Of a stretch of DNA of 64,000 nt, positions 1 through 8,517 are shown one piece after another (the stretch's first letter is position 1; each line of letters opens with the position of its first letter). The stretch comes from Natronococcus sp. A-GB1. GTDB lineage: Archaea; Halobacteriota; Halobacteria; Halobacteriales; Natrialbaceae. A program made the position numbers and the translations under genes. The notes below the pieces were generated by a model, which had not been told where the DNA came from, made no database searches, and saw nothing but the letters and a program-made list of their open reading frames with translations. The stretch lies in NCBI RefSeq assembly GCF_029688845.1, contig NZ_JARUKW010000002.1, positions 124,001 to 188,000 on the forward strand, in the 5' to 3' direction.

Positions 1-273
1 TCGATCTACCTCGCGGATCGAGCGGTCGCCGTCTCCGTGCCCGCGGAACCGGTAGACCACTACCTCGAGAAGGCCCGCGAGACGGGCCTGGTCGCCGACG
101 AGACGGACCCGCTGTTCCTGACTCCCGAGGGCGAGCCGATCGACCCCGACGAGTTCGAACTTGTCCACCGACGCGGACGGCTCGCGCAGGTCAACATGTC
201 GAGCCAGGGCGGGATCTGCGACGGGCTCCGGAAGTCCCGGGAACGGCGGCTCGGGGGAGTCGCGAACGACTGA
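1..273 (+). CDS. C-terminal part of an unidentified haloarchaeal protein (5' end outside window)
   Basis: The frame is open from the first base, with no start needed inside the window, and ends in TGA at 273. About 90 residues are visible. They are acidic, with the high-GC third positions of a real haloarchaeal gene. A phrase near the middle (LFLTPEGEPIDPDEFELV) looks like a folded domain with an ordered tail. I do not recognise the family. The stop lies 17 bases before the convergent LEA-type gene. The last 35 residues are richer in Arg and Ser than the rest, so a late frameshift is possible, but nothing proves it. Confidence 0.6.
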   Translation, partial: SIYLADRAVAVSVPAEPVDHYLEKARETGLVADETDPLFLTPEGEPIDPDEFELVHRRGRLAQVNMSSQGGICDGLRKSRERRLGGVAND

Positions 274-289
274 CCCGCCGACCGAGCGT

Positions 290-1441
290 TCAGGACTCGA
301 CCGCGATCGGGCCCTCACCGCCCTCGTCCGTGTCGCCCGTTTCGCCGCCGATCGACCCGTTAGGTTCGATCGGATCGACCGTCGCGCCGAGCGCCGCGAA
401 CGTCTCGTCGTCGGGGCTCGCCCAGGGGACGAACTCGCAGTGTTCCCGCACGATCTCGCTTCGCTGGTCGACGAAGATGTCGGTCCACACGCCGTACTCG
501 CAGCTGATGGCGTCCCCGTCGTCGGGAATCGTCACGGTCTCGCCGTCGACGTGCATCGCGAGTTGCGCGCGGAGCTCGGCCTCGGTGAACTCGTCGCCGT
601 CGACGTGAGTTGTGAACCACTCGACCACTTCGTCGTTGTCTAACTCGGCGACGAAGGTGATCTCGCGGCTCTCCCCCGGCGGGATGTTCGTATCGTACGT
701 CCCGCGGAGGAACTCGACCTCGTGGGCCTCCCACTCGGCGACCGGTCGCTCGTTGAACTCCATCTCGCCGGTCATCGCGGGCGTCGGCAGCGGATGGGCG
801 TTGGGGTTGTGGATCTCGTACGTGAAGTGGAGCTCCGTCCGCTCCTCACTCACCTCTCCCCACCCGGCGTCAGTGTCCCGAATTTTGACGGTCGGCTCGA
901 TGGTTCCACCTTCCGAGTCGGCCGGCGAGAGCGAGTGCTCTCCTTCCTGTTCGGCGAGCGTCTCCTCGATCATCGACTCGAGGTCGGTTTCGACCTCGTC
1001 CTCGTGGGTGTGGGAGGGTGACCCCGAGAGGGGCCCGACCGTCGCATGAGCCGTGAGGTCGACTTCGAGCGCGCTCCTCTCGTCGTTCCGAACGTGCGAA
1101 GCCCACCACGACGGCAGCCGATCGTACTCGAGATCGGTCCCGAGCTCCGTCGTCGAGTTGCCCGACGGAACCGCGACGTCGTCGGCCGAGCCGGTTGCGA
1201 GAGCCACGTCGTTCATGCCGAGTTCGTACTCGACGGCCAGGTCGTCGAGTTCGACGCCAGGATTGGGGTTGTCGATCCAAACGGCCGTGATCACCTCGAT
1301 GCGTTCCTCCTCTACCTCACCCCACGCGTTGTCCTCGAGGCCGGCGTCGGGGAGCCCGACTACCCCCGTCGCGGCGAGTCCTCCGAGCGCACCCGCGAGG
1401 CAGAGACCGATCACGAGGACGAACGCGAGATATCGTTCCAT
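290..1441 (-). CDS. Membrane-anchored LEA2/WHy-domain protein (two tandem domains)
   Basis: 383 residues. A hydrophobic segment at about residues 5-28 serves as signal or anchor and puts the rest outside the cell. Two copies of the water-stress/hypersensitive-response (LEA type 2) beta-sandwich follow. Each starts with a Trp-Gly-Glu-Val block (W40 and W194) and contains the typical Asn-Pro-Asn turn (about residues 58-60 and 212-214). A linker rich in His, Asp and Glu separates them. In haloarchaea such proteins are usually annotated LEA14-like; their exact role is unknown, and binding or stabilising envelope components under salt stress is an inference. The upstream region (1442-1480) is AT-rich and probably holds the promoter. 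Confidence 0.8.
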   Translation of the reverse strand: MERYLAFVLVIGLCLAGALGGLAATGVVGLPDAGLEDNAWGEVEEERIEVITAVWIDNPNPGVELDDLAVEYELGMNDVALATGSADDVAVPSGNSTTELGTDLEYDRLPSWWASHVRNDERSALEVDLTAHATVGPLSGSPSHTHEDEVETDLESMIEETLAEQEGEHSLSPADSEGGTIEPTVKIRDTDAGWGEVSEERTELHFTYEIHNPNAHPLPTPAMTGEMEFNERPVAEWEAHEVEFLRGTYDTNIPPGESREITFVAELDNDEVVEWFTTHVDGDEFTEAELRAQLAMHVDGETVTIPDDGDAISCEYGVWTDIFVDQRSEIVREHCEFVPWASPDDETFAALGATVDPIEPNGSIGGETGDTDEGGEGPIAVES

Positions 1442-1558
1442 GAAGATATAATATGAATAAAAATCATATATTTCTTCTGAATGGATAGGAAAACTATTCG
1501 CGCTGGCTCCGAGTGTTCGGTCGGACTCGAGATACGATCGAGCGCGACCGGACGCCGC

Positions 1559-2056
1559 CTACTTCTCGACCTCGAGCAGCGCCACCCGCTCGCGGACCAG
1601 TGCGCCCAGCGAGGCGTCGGTCGCCGCCCGTTCGCGGTCGGGAATCTCGAAGAACTCCTGGAGCGTCTCTTCGTCGGGCGACTCGAGGGTCGTCGCCGTC
1701 CCGCCGAACGCCGTGAGTTCCCGGACGTTCTCGAGCGCTGCGGCCTCGTCGCCCCCGTCCGCGATGACGACGGCCCGATTCTCGCCCTCGCCGACGCCCA
1801 TCTCCAGCGCGCGGTCGATCTGGCGGCGCCCCGCGGCGTACAGCAGGATCTCGACGGCTCGGTCACGGGCGACGTTCTCGCCGCGCTCGATCGAGCGATC
1901 CGCCAGTTCGACGGCGCGCTCGAGGTGGTGAGGCCCGGCGACGTAGCGGGCGTCGAACGCCTGCAGGGTGGTTCCGTGGGTCTCGCCGATTGCGCCGAGG
2001 TCGGCGACGAACGAATCGAGGTCGTCGATCGCGAGGGTACACTCGAGCAGCTCCAT
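1559..2056 (-). CDS. cgi121: KEOPS complex subunit Cgi121
   Basis: 165 residues, the usual size for archaeal Cgi121. In KEOPS this subunit binds the tRNA 3' end and helps Kae1-Bud32 make the universal t6A37 modification. Family features include the N-terminal strand followed by a DLDSFVADLGAIG-type helix, the central helix with the ALEMGVGEG segment, and the AALENVREL helix. The ATG overlaps the hel308 stop by one base (TGATG on the minus strand), so translation is almost certainly coupled. The pairing with Hel308 recurs in haloarchaea, but its reason is not known. Confidence 0.88.
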   Translation of the reverse strand: MELLECTLAIDDLDSFVADLGAIGETHGTTLQAFDARYVAGPHHLERAVELADRSIERGENVARDRAVEILLYAAGRRQIDRALEMGVGEGENRAVVIADGGDEAAALENVRELTAFGGTATTLESPDEETLQEFFEIPDRERAATDASLGALVRERVALLEVEK

Positions 2057-4401
2057 CAGAAGTCACCCAGGCTGGACTGGTTCTCCTCGTCGTCGGTCGT
2101 CGCGGTCGCCTCCGTCTCGGCAGTGCTGTTGTCGTGGTCGCCCGAGCCCGTCGCCGCAGCCGACGCGTCGGCCTCGACGCCGTCCATCGAGGGATCCTCG
2201 CGGCCGGCGTTCTCGAGGACGTTCTCGGCGGTCTTCTCTCCTTTGAGCGCTCCAAGGACGACCGACTTGTCCGCAGTGCGGAGATCGGCGGGCTCCTCGA
2301 TGCCGACCGCGTACAGGTCTCGAGCGCGTTTCCGGCCGACGCCGCGGACCGAAACCAGCTCGAGCAGCTCCTCGCCGACGCCGTGTTCGACGCGGGCGCG
2401 GGCCTCGCGGACGGCGACGGTCCACTCGCTGTCGATCTCTGCGGCCAGCGACTCGGCCGCGCCGAGCAGCCACTCGGCGGTGTCGACCTTTCCGCGCAGG
2501 TCGCCGGGACCGATCTTGTACCGTTCGGTGATCCGTTCCTCGTCCTCTTCCTCGGCCCAGTCCTCGAGCAGTTTCCCCGTCTTCAGCGCGGCGAGCCAGT
2601 CCTCGAAGCGATCCTCCTCGAACTCGCTCGGCCGATCGCCGAGCAGCTCGGCCTCGCGCTCGTAGTAGAGTTCGCCGAATTTCTCGTCCTCACCCGAACG
2701 GAGGTAGAGCTCGTACATGTCCGGCGTTCGGGAAACGAGCTGGTAGAGCCCCAGCGCGGTGGGGCGGTCGTCGGCGTCCTCGAGCCCGTGAACGATCGTC
2801 GCGGCGCTCATCGGATCCAGGTAGAGCCGGGAGACGGTGTGACCGAGGCTGGTCGCCTCGAGGTCCTCGCTTCGTCCACCGCTGTCCGCGAGGTCGGCTG
2901 CGGTCGTAAACGCGCCGGCGTCGTCGCTTCCATCTCCGCGGTCGCGTTCGATGAACTCGTTGCGCTCGAGGTAGTCGAGTACGCTATCCGTCACGGTCTC
3001 GAGCCGACCTGACTCCGTCGACTGGCTCGCGTACAGCGTCGCCTCGAGGAACTCGAGCAACCCCTCACGGGTGCGGGCGAAGCCGGAGGCGATCGTGGCG
3101 AGTACGTGGGTCCGCAGGGCGGGCTCGGCCGCGAGCTTCGACCGGACGGGCTCGGGCTCGGCCCAGATGTAGCGGTCGAACAGCTCCTCGCTCTCGTCGT
3201 GGCTCTTGGCGAGCAACACGGCCTCCCCGTAGGGGTCGAGCCCCGGTCGTCCAGCGCGGCCCATCATCTGGTGGACCTCGAGGACGTCGAGCGGGGCCAT
3301 CCCGCCCGCGGTCGGGTCGAACCGCCGCCAGTCGCGGACGATGACCCGGCGGGCGGGTGTGTTCACCCCCGCAGCGAGAGTGGGCGTCGCCGAGATTACC
3401 TTCAACAGCCGCTCGCGGAAGGCGTCCTCGACGAGCGAGCGCTGCGTGCTCGAGAGCCCCGCGTGGTGAAACGCCGAGCCGCGTTCGACGCAGTCGGCGA
3501 GGTCCGTGCTGGTCTCGGTGTCGCTGTCCTCACGGATCTCGTCGGCCAGCTCCGCCAGCTCGTCGCGCTCGCCGTCGGTCAGCTCTCGGCTCGTCACCTG
3601 TCCGAGCCTGCGGGCTGCGGCCTCGGCGTTGCGCCGGGAGTTGACGAACACGAGCGACGACCCTCCTTCTTGGACGATGTCGCGGACGAGCGCGGCCTCC
3701 TGCTTTTCGCTTCCCTCGACGGGCACCTCGCGGGTCGACCCGTCGTCGAAGTTCAGGGCGTTGCCGTAGTGGACGCCCATCTGCAGGTCGATCGGGCGCC
3801 AGTCGGTGTCGACGAGTTCGGCGTCGAGCCACGCCGCGATCTCGTCGGCGTTTCCCACGGTCGCGGAGAGGGCGACCGTCTGGAGGTCGGGATTGAGCCG
3901 GCGCAGCTTCGCGAGGGTGACCTCGAGCGTCGGTCCCCGATTCCGGTCGTCGATGAGGTGGACCTCGTCGCTGACGACGCAGGTCAGCTCGGAGAGCCAG
4001 CTCGCGCCGTTTCGCACGAGCGAGTCGACCTTCTCGCTGGTGGCGACGACGATGTCCTTCGAGGCGAGCCAGTCGCTGGTCGACTCGTAGTTGCCAGTCG
4101 TCACGCCGACGTCGACGCCGAAGGATTCGTAGGCGGCGAACTCCTCGCGCTTCTCGCTGGCCAGCGCCCGTAGCGGGACGATATAGAGGGCTTTCCCGCC
4201 GCGCTCGATCGCCGACAGCATCGACAGCGCGGCGATCATGGTCTTGCCGCTCGCCGTTGGGACGGCCGCGACGAGGTTCTCGCCCTCGGTCGTGCCGGCG
4301 TCGACGGCCTCGGCCTGGGGCGGGTAGAGCTCCTCGATCCCCTCGCTTCGGAAGTGCTCGAGCGCTCCGGGCGGGAGCCCCGACAGCTCCTCAATGTTCA
4401 T
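2056..4401 (-). CDS. hel308: ATP-dependent DNA helicase Hel308 (Ski2-type)
   Basis: 781 residues, normal for the family. This superfamily 2 3'-5' DNA helicase acts on stalled or collapsed replication forks. The Walker A lysine sits in PTASGKT (residues 48-54) and the DEVH box is at 145-148. Motif VI ([10 protein letters not shown]), the winged-helix/ratchet region and a C-terminal helix-hairpin-helix ([16 protein letters not shown]) follow in order. I chose ATG 4401 because a TATA box lies 29 bases upstream and the frame before it is not conserved-looking. The protein ends in QSSLGDF (775-781), which fits a PCNA-interacting (PIP) motif placed exactly at the C-terminus. Coupled to cgi121 downstream. 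Confidence 0.93.
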   Translation of the reverse strand: MNIEELSGLPPGALEHFRSEGIEELYPPQAEAVDAGTTEGENLVAAVPTASGKTMIAALSMLSAIERGGKALYIVPLRALASEKREEFAAYESFGVDVGVTTGNYESTSDWLASKDIVVATSEKVDSLVRNGASWLSELTCVVSDEVHLIDDRNRGPTLEVTLAKLRRLNPDLQTVALSATVGNADEIAAWLDAELVDTDWRPIDLQMGVHYGNALNFDDGSTREVPVEGSEKQEAALVRDIVQEGGSSLVFVNSRRNAEAAARRLGQVTSRELTDGERDELAELADEIREDSDTETSTDLADCVERGSAFHHAGLSSTQRSLVEDAFRERLLKVISATPTLAAGVNTPARRVIVRDWRRFDPTAGGMAPLDVLEVHQMMGRAGRPGLDPYGEAVLLAKSHDESEELFDRYIWAEPEPVRSKLAAEPALRTHVLATIASGFARTREGLLEFLEATLYASQSTESGRLETVTDSVLDYLERNEFIERDRGDGSDDAGAFTTAADLADSGGRSEDLEATSLGHTVSRLYLDPMSAATIVHGLEDADDRPTALGLYQLVSRTPDMYELYLRSGEDEKFGELYYEREAELLGDRPSEFEEDRFEDWLAALKTGKLLEDWAEEEDEERITERYKIGPGDLRGKVDTAEWLLGAAESLAAEIDSEWTVAVREARARVEHGVGEELLELVSVRGVGRKRARDLYAVGIEEPADLRTADKSVVLGALKGEKTAENVLENAGREDPSMDGVEADASAAATGSGDHDNSTAETEATATTDDEENQSSLGDF

Positions 4402-4425
4402 TACCCGCAGTTGGCGCGTGCTTCG

Positions 4426-4434
4426 GTTTAAACT
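4426..4434 (-). promoter_or_regulatory. TATA box for hel308-cgi121
   Basis: On the minus strand the element reads AGTTTAAAC and is centred 29 bases before the hel308 ATG, the spacing expected for a leaderless haloarchaeal transcript. Confidence 0.5.
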
Positions 4435-4513
4435 GTCGTCTCTCCCGCTCACCGATGGCTGGCACACCGCCCGCGGGCGACAGACCGATGTCGGTGGCGG
4501 GCGAAGCGAACGC

Positions 4514-4948
4514 ATGGCCGATCCAGACCGCGTCCTCGTTCCCACGGTCGGCCGACCGCGGGAGGACGAGGCCCTCGCCCACGCCCTCGAGACGTTCCCA
4601 GACGCCGACGTCACCCTGCTCGCGGTCGTCACGCCGCTGGACGCGCCGATGAGCGAAGGCGGGGTGCTCGAGCGCGACGAGGCCCGGGCCGACGAGGCTC
4701 GGGATCGCGCGACCCGACTGCTCGCGCCGATCGCCGATCCGTCCGCGACCGACCGAGTCGAAATCGAAACCGCGGCGGGCCGACCCGGGACGGTCATTCC
4801 CCGATACTCGACGAATCACGACATCGATCAGGTCGTCATGCGCGGCCACGACAGAAAGTCTTCAAGCCTGGTGCGGCGACTCCTCGGTCGCGGTGTCGCC
4901 GCCACGGTCGTCGAGCGAACCGATCGGCCGGTGACCGTCCTCAAGTGA
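4514..4948 (+). CDS. Universal stress protein (UspA family)
   Basis: 144 residues. Single UspA fold: an N-terminal VLVPTVGRP strand-turn, a TLLAVV strand, a long helix and a C-terminal RPVTVLK strand. The usual ATP-binding G-x2-G-x9-G(S/T) signature is only partly visible, in [24 protein letters not shown]. Cytoplasmic. Start chosen at ATG 4514, just before the conserved first strand. It converges with the phosphate transporter gene, leaving only two bases between the stops. Confidence 0.82.
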   Translation: MADPDRVLVPTVGRPREDEALAHALETFPDADVTLLAVVTPLDAPMSEGGVLERDEARADEARDRATRLLAPIADPSATDRVEIETAAGRPGTVIPRYSTNHDIDQVVMRGHDRKSSSLVRRLLGRGVAATVVERTDRPVTVLK

Positions 4949-4950
4949 GT

Positions 4951-6159
4951 TCAGCCGCCGATGACCGCCGCGAGCGCCTGGTAGAGCCCGTAGCCGACGA
5001 GGATCGAACTCCCCAGCGTCAGCAACCAGAACGTGATGGTAAAGCCGATCTTTCGCTTCGAGACGCCGGCCGAGCCCGCGGCCAGCCCGCCGCCGATGAC
5101 TCCCGAGAGGATGATGTTGTTCAGCGAGATCGGGATGCCGAGCGCGATCGCCAGCTGGGCGATAACGAACCCCGGAACCAGCGCCGCGATCGAGCGCCGA
5201 ACCCCGAGCTGCGCGTACTCCCGCGAGGTCGCCTGCAACAGCCGTGGTGCGCCCATCCAGGCGCCGGCGAGGATCCCGGCGGCCCCCAGCGCGAGCAGCG
5301 TGATTCCCGGCAACCCGAGTTCGATCCGAAACAGGTTCTCGAGGGGACCGGTCGCGAGTCCGACCTGCGAGCCGCCCGAGGAGAACGCGACGATGCTGCC
5401 GAGGATCAGCAGGAACGATCGGATGCCATCCTCGACGGAGTCGAGCACCCGCTTGCGAACCCAGGAGAACGCGAGGACACCGACGACGACCGTCACAAGC
5501 ACGGTGCCGAAGTCGACGTCGCCGACTAACACCGGCCCGCCGCCGAACTGCCGGGAGACGAACCTGGCGAGGGTTCCCTGGTCGGCCGTCGGATCGGGGA
5601 TAACGCCCAGCCGGATGTTCGCGACGATCGCGCCGACGATACCCGCGAGCAGCGGGACCCCGACGGACTCAGGGATGTCGTCACGACGCAGGGTGACTGC
5701 CGTCGCGTACGCCAGTCCACCGGACATAAACGGGACCAACAGCCAGAAGGTGCCGAGGCGCTGGTAGGTCGCCATCGCCGGATCGCCGCCGAGCGAGAGC
5801 CCGACGCCGACCATCGCGCCCGTCGTCGCGAACGCCGCGGGGATCGGATATCGGGTGTAGATTCCGACCGCCATGAACGTCGCCGCCGTTAGCAATCCGG
5901 CGGTGGCAGCAAGCGGTGTGATCGTAACGCCGTCGATGAGGTCCGCACCGACCGTCTCGGAGATGCTCCCGCCCTGCATGAGCGCGCCGGCGGCGGCGAG
6001 CAGGCCGATGACGAACGCCGCTTGCATCGTCGAGATCGCGTTCGCGCCGATGGCGGGTGCGAACGGCGGCGAGTTGCTGTTGGCTCCCAGCACCCACGCC
6101 ATGAACAGACAGGTGAGAACAGCGGTTCCGACGAGGACGACGAACGACAGAGCAACCAT
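4951..6159 (-). CDS. Inorganic phosphate transporter, PiT family
   Basis: 402 residues with about 10-11 membrane segments. The two inverted PiT signatures are present. The N-terminal one begins GANSNSPPFAPAIGANAIS (about residues 26-44), and the C-terminal one is GIPISLNNIILSGVIGGGLA. A long loop separates the halves. The family imports phosphate by H+ or Na+ symport. The archaeal signature here is divergent from the bacterial GAND-x-ANA form, as in many haloarchaeal homologues. A TATA-like element and a short inverted repeat lie between the gene and its divergent neighbour region, suggesting regulation. Confidence 0.86.
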   Translation of the reverse strand: MVALSFVVLVGTAVLTCLFMAWVLGANSNSPPFAPAIGANAISTMQAAFVIGLLAAAGALMQGGSISETVGADLIDGVTITPLAATAGLLTAATFMAVGIYTRYPIPAAFATTGAMVGVGLSLGGDPAMATYQRLGTFWLLVPFMSGGLAYATAVTLRRDDIPESVGVPLLAGIVGAIVANIRLGVIPDPTADQGTLARFVSRQFGGGPVLVGDVDFGTVLVTVVVGVLAFSWVRKRVLDSVEDGIRSFLLILGSIVAFSSGGSQVGLATGPLENLFRIELGLPGITLLALGAAGILAGAWMGAPRLLQATSREYAQLGVRRSIAALVPGFVIAQLAIALGIPISLNNIILSGVIGGGLAAGSAGVSKRKIGFTITFWLLTLGSSILVGYGLYQALAAVIGG

Positions 6160-6168
6160 TCGATTGCA

Positions 6169-6196
6169 TGATGATTAGCATCACGGAACAAAAACG
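6169..6196 (-). promoter_or_regulatory. Promoter and inverted repeat upstream of the PiT gene
   Basis: A T-rich box (minus strand CGTTTTTGT, 6188-6196) lies about 33 bases before the PiT ATG. Between it and the start codon is the inverted repeat TGATG-ATTAG-CATCA (6169-6183), which would overlap the transcription start. That is a typical place for a repressor, but no regulator can be named. Confidence 0.35.
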
Positions 6197-6250
6197 TTCG
6201 TTCGTTACGTCCGCCGTCCGGTGACCCACTCCCGGCGGACCGACGGGGGA

Positions 6251-6985
6251 CTACACTTCCGAAACTTCGTAGCTCGTCTCGAGATGCTCGATCAGCTCGC
6301 CGACGAACGCGGGATCGTACGTCCAGACGCCGTCGTACTTCCCGGGCTGGCGCTCCTCGGCGACCAGCGCGCAGCTCTGGCGGTCGGTGTCGGCGGCCTC
6401 GAAGGCGACGAACCAGAATCGACCGATCTCGCCGGACGCGGAGACCACCGACGGCCCTTCGAGCGGTTCGTCCCACGCATCGTCGAGAAACGCCGTCACG
6501 GAAAGCGCTCCGCGGGTCGCCAGCCGCTCGTACACCTCGAGCTGGTCGGCGAACGCCGCCTCGCGCTGGAAGCCGGCGTACAGGGTCCCGTCGGCGACTC
6601 GCCACGCTCGCTCTTCGATCTCCCTCGAGACCGCGAGCAGCTGTCGCCGGTCGGCCGAAGCGAACGGCGTCCCCTCCAGAAAGTCGAGCAGTTCGCGGAG
6701 GTCGACGTCCGTCTCCTCGAGCGTCCAGGGCGGGTGGATCGACGGCGAGAGGAGCGCGTCGAACGCCTCGAGTCCCAGCGCGCCCCGAAACCCGCCGTCG
6801 GAATCGCGGACTACCACGAATCCGTCCTCGAACGCCGCGGCTCGGCGGTACTCGACCGCGACGTTCCGGCTCGTGAACTGGCGCTGTAGGTCGATCGCGA
6901 CGTCGCTATCGCTCGCGTGTACCTCGAGTCGCTTTCGCTCGGCTTCGGCGCGTTCGAGGGCTTCGCCGAGTGTCTCGAGGCTCAT
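6251..6985 (-). CDS. DICT sensory domain-containing protein
   Basis: 244 residues. It resembles the haloarchaeal DICT (diguanylate cyclase/two-component) sensory domain: an N-terminal helix, a SDVAIDLQRQFTSRN segment, a GGFRGALGLEAFDALL strand-helix, and a C-terminal block with FWFVAFEA and KYDGVWTYDPAFVGELIEHL. No output domain is attached. Its ATG overlaps the stop of the upstream HTH gene by four bases (ATGA), so the two are made together and probably form a sensor-regulator pair. The ligand is unknown. Confidence 0.78.
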   Translation of the reverse strand: MSLETLGEALERAEAERKRLEVHASDSDVAIDLQRQFTSRNVAVEYRRAAAFEDGFVVVRDSDGGFRGALGLEAFDALLSPSIHPPWTLEETDVDLRELLDFLEGTPFASADRRQLLAVSREIEERAWRVADGTLYAGFQREAAFADQLEVYERLATRGALSVTAFLDDAWDEPLEGPSVVSASGEIGRFWFVAFEAADTDRQSCALVAEERQPGKYDGVWTYDPAFVGELIEHLETSYEVSEV

Positions 6986-7338
6986 TCGCCGACTCCGAGG
7001 AAGTCGTAGACGGCCGGTGGTACGTCGACCTCCTCGACCGTCCTGTCGACCGGGTCGAACTCGATCAGTCCGTGGTCCTGGAGCCGGGGGAGGACCGAAT
7101 GATGGAGGTAGACATGTGCTCGCTCATATTCCGACTCGCCGGCGATCCGCCCATCGTCGACTGCGGCGGCACCGGTGATAGCTGTGGCGAGGTCGTCCAC
7201 CGTCGCGTTCGGATGATCGTACAGGTACGCGAGCGTGATCCGGACCTGTCGCGTTGAGAGAAGTCCGAGGAGCTCGTCGATATCGTGCTCTGATACGGCG
7301 TCCGCGAGCGCGGAAATATCCTCGAAGCTATTCTTCAT
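6982..7338 (-). CDS. Winged-helix regulator of the haloarchaeal DUF7344 type
   Basis: 118 residues from ATG 7338. The winged-helix core spans LLSTRQVRITLAYLYDHP, then a DLATAI helix, then ERAHVYLHHSVLPRLQDHGLI, a pattern seen in many haloarchaeal DUF7344 transcription factors. The frame stays open for 29 codons upstream. However, a TATA-like CTTATAC element at 7367-7373 sits about 30 bases before ATG 7338, which favours the shorter, leaderless start. Followed by the DICT gene with an ATGA overlap. Confidence 0.78.
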   Translation of the reverse strand: MKNSFEDISALADAVSEHDIDELLGLLSTRQVRITLAYLYDHPNATVDDLATAITGAAAVDDGRIAGESEYERAHVYLHHSVLPRLQDHGLIEFDPVDRTVEEVDVPPAVYDFLGVGE

Positions 7339-7529
7339 AATTGTTCGTGAACTAGGGTCCTCGATCGTATAAGCCGTATCGATGCCAAGCGAGACTGTAT
7401 CTCTATTCTGTATATCAAATAACATTATATTTGCTGCTCACGGCTCGCCGCCCCTGGACGACGATCGGGATCCGGCGCCCGGCCGTCACGACCGCTAACG
7501 ATTTACGACGATCGGTCCAACTCCCGGCC

Positions 7530-7775
7530 ATGAAAGTCGAGTTCGACGAGGAGACCTGTATCGGGATGTACCAGTGTGTCGCCGAGTGGGACGCCTTCGA
7601 GAAGGACAAGTCAGCGGGGAAAGCGATCCTCGAGGGTAGCGAGGAGATCGAGGACGGACTCTTCGTCCGCGAAGTGCCCGAGGAGGCCGAACTCGACGCG
7701 AAGTTCGCGGCCCGGACCTGTCCCGTCGACGCGATCACGATCTACGACGACGACGGCGAGCAGCTGATTCCCTGA
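7530..7775 (+). CDS. Single-cluster ferredoxin with Met in place of the second Cys
   Basis: 81 residues. Cluster ligands are C10, C16 and C64, the last in RTCPVDAI. The usual second cysteine of the C-x2-C-x2-C motif is replaced by Met13 (CIGMYQC). Small ferredoxins with a non-Cys residue here usually carry a 3Fe-4S cluster or a 4Fe-4S cluster with an unusual ligand. Several such ferredoxins in actinobacteria donate electrons to P450s. A P450 gene lies 0.7 kb away, with only one regulator gene between them. ATG 7530 is chosen because the motif starts at once and an AT-rich box lies about 27 bases upstream. Confidence 0.85.
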   Translation: MKVEFDEETCIGMYQCVAEWDAFEKDKSAGKAILEGSEEIEDGLFVREVPEEAELDAKFAARTCPVDAITIYDDDGEQLIP

Positions 7776-7783
7776 CGCTCTCC

Positions 7784-8437
7784 TCACCGCCGTAACGCTG
7801 CATCGACCAGCTCGGCTTCCGCCGACCGGAGCAGCGTCGACGCCGCGCTCTCGGAACACTCGAGCGTCTCGGCTACTGTCGCCAGATCGCCGCTCCGGGG
7901 AACCTCATAGTAGCCGACATCGCGGGCGACCTCGAGCGCTTCGAACTGTCTGGCCGTGAGTCGGCCGGCCAGCGTCTCCGAGCGGCGCTGGTGTTCGCTC
8001 ACTCGTTCGACCTCGATGCCGACCTCGTCGGGGGCGCGCTCGAGCAGTCCCGACATGGCTTCGGGCTCGCCGAGGACGGTAACGTGGACGTTCTCCCGAC
8101 CAGTGTAGACCATCGGCGGCACGACAACCAGCCCAGGGACGTCGAACGTTCCCAGCAGGGTGGCGTCGGCGGCCCGCAGGTCCATCTCGACGTAGCCGTA
8201 GAACGTCTCCCCGTCGACCGGCGTGACGTCGTACCGACGGACTGAGTCGAGATCCTCGGCCAGATTTCCGAGCGCACCGGGGTCGCCGACGATCAGCGAG
8301 AGAAAGCGCACGGTTTCGGACTCTGTATCGACCACCCAGGAGAGCACCTCCTCGCGCTGGAACGACTCGAGTGGTTCCTCGGGCGCCGGCAGTTGCATCG
8401 ATGGGGGAAGTCGGAGCGTGAGATCTGCCGACTGCAT
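7784..8437 (-). CDS. HTH_10 (Bat-type) transcriptional regulator
   Basis: 217 residues. An N-terminal ligand-sensing-like domain is followed by the haloarchaeal HTH_10 domain near the C-terminus (LTARQFEALEVARDVGYYEV, then VAETLECSESAASTLLRSAE). Members resemble the DNA-binding part of the bacterio-opsin activator. Start ATG 8437 is supported by a TATATC box about 24 bases upstream; the frame is open farther up but without domain content. It is divergent from the P450 with 80 bases between starts, so it is the natural candidate to control it. Confidence 0.85.
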   Translation of the reverse strand: MQSADLTLRLPPSMQLPAPEEPLESFQREEVLSWVVDTESETVRFLSLIVGDPGALGNLAEDLDSVRRYDVTPVDGETFYGYVEMDLRAADATLLGTFDVPGLVVVPPMVYTGRENVHVTVLGEPEAMSGLLERAPDEVGIEVERVSEHQRRSETLAGRLTARQFEALEVARDVGYYEVPRSGDLATVAETLECSESAASTLLRSAEAELVDAALRR

Positions 8438-8456
8438 ACCGGTCGTTCGACGAGAT

Positions 8457-8465
8457 GATATAAAG
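8457..8465. promoter_or_regulatory. TATA element in the regulator/P450 divergent promoter
   Basis: The element GATATAAAG lies 20-28 bases before the regulator start on the minus strand. It is 53 bases before the P450 ATG on the plus strand. It fits the regulator best; the P450 would need a short leader or another box. Confidence 0.4.
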
Positions 8466-8517
8466 AAGTTCAGTGCTTCGCGAGAGTACCGACAGTCGTT
8501 CGGTTCGAAAGAAGGGT

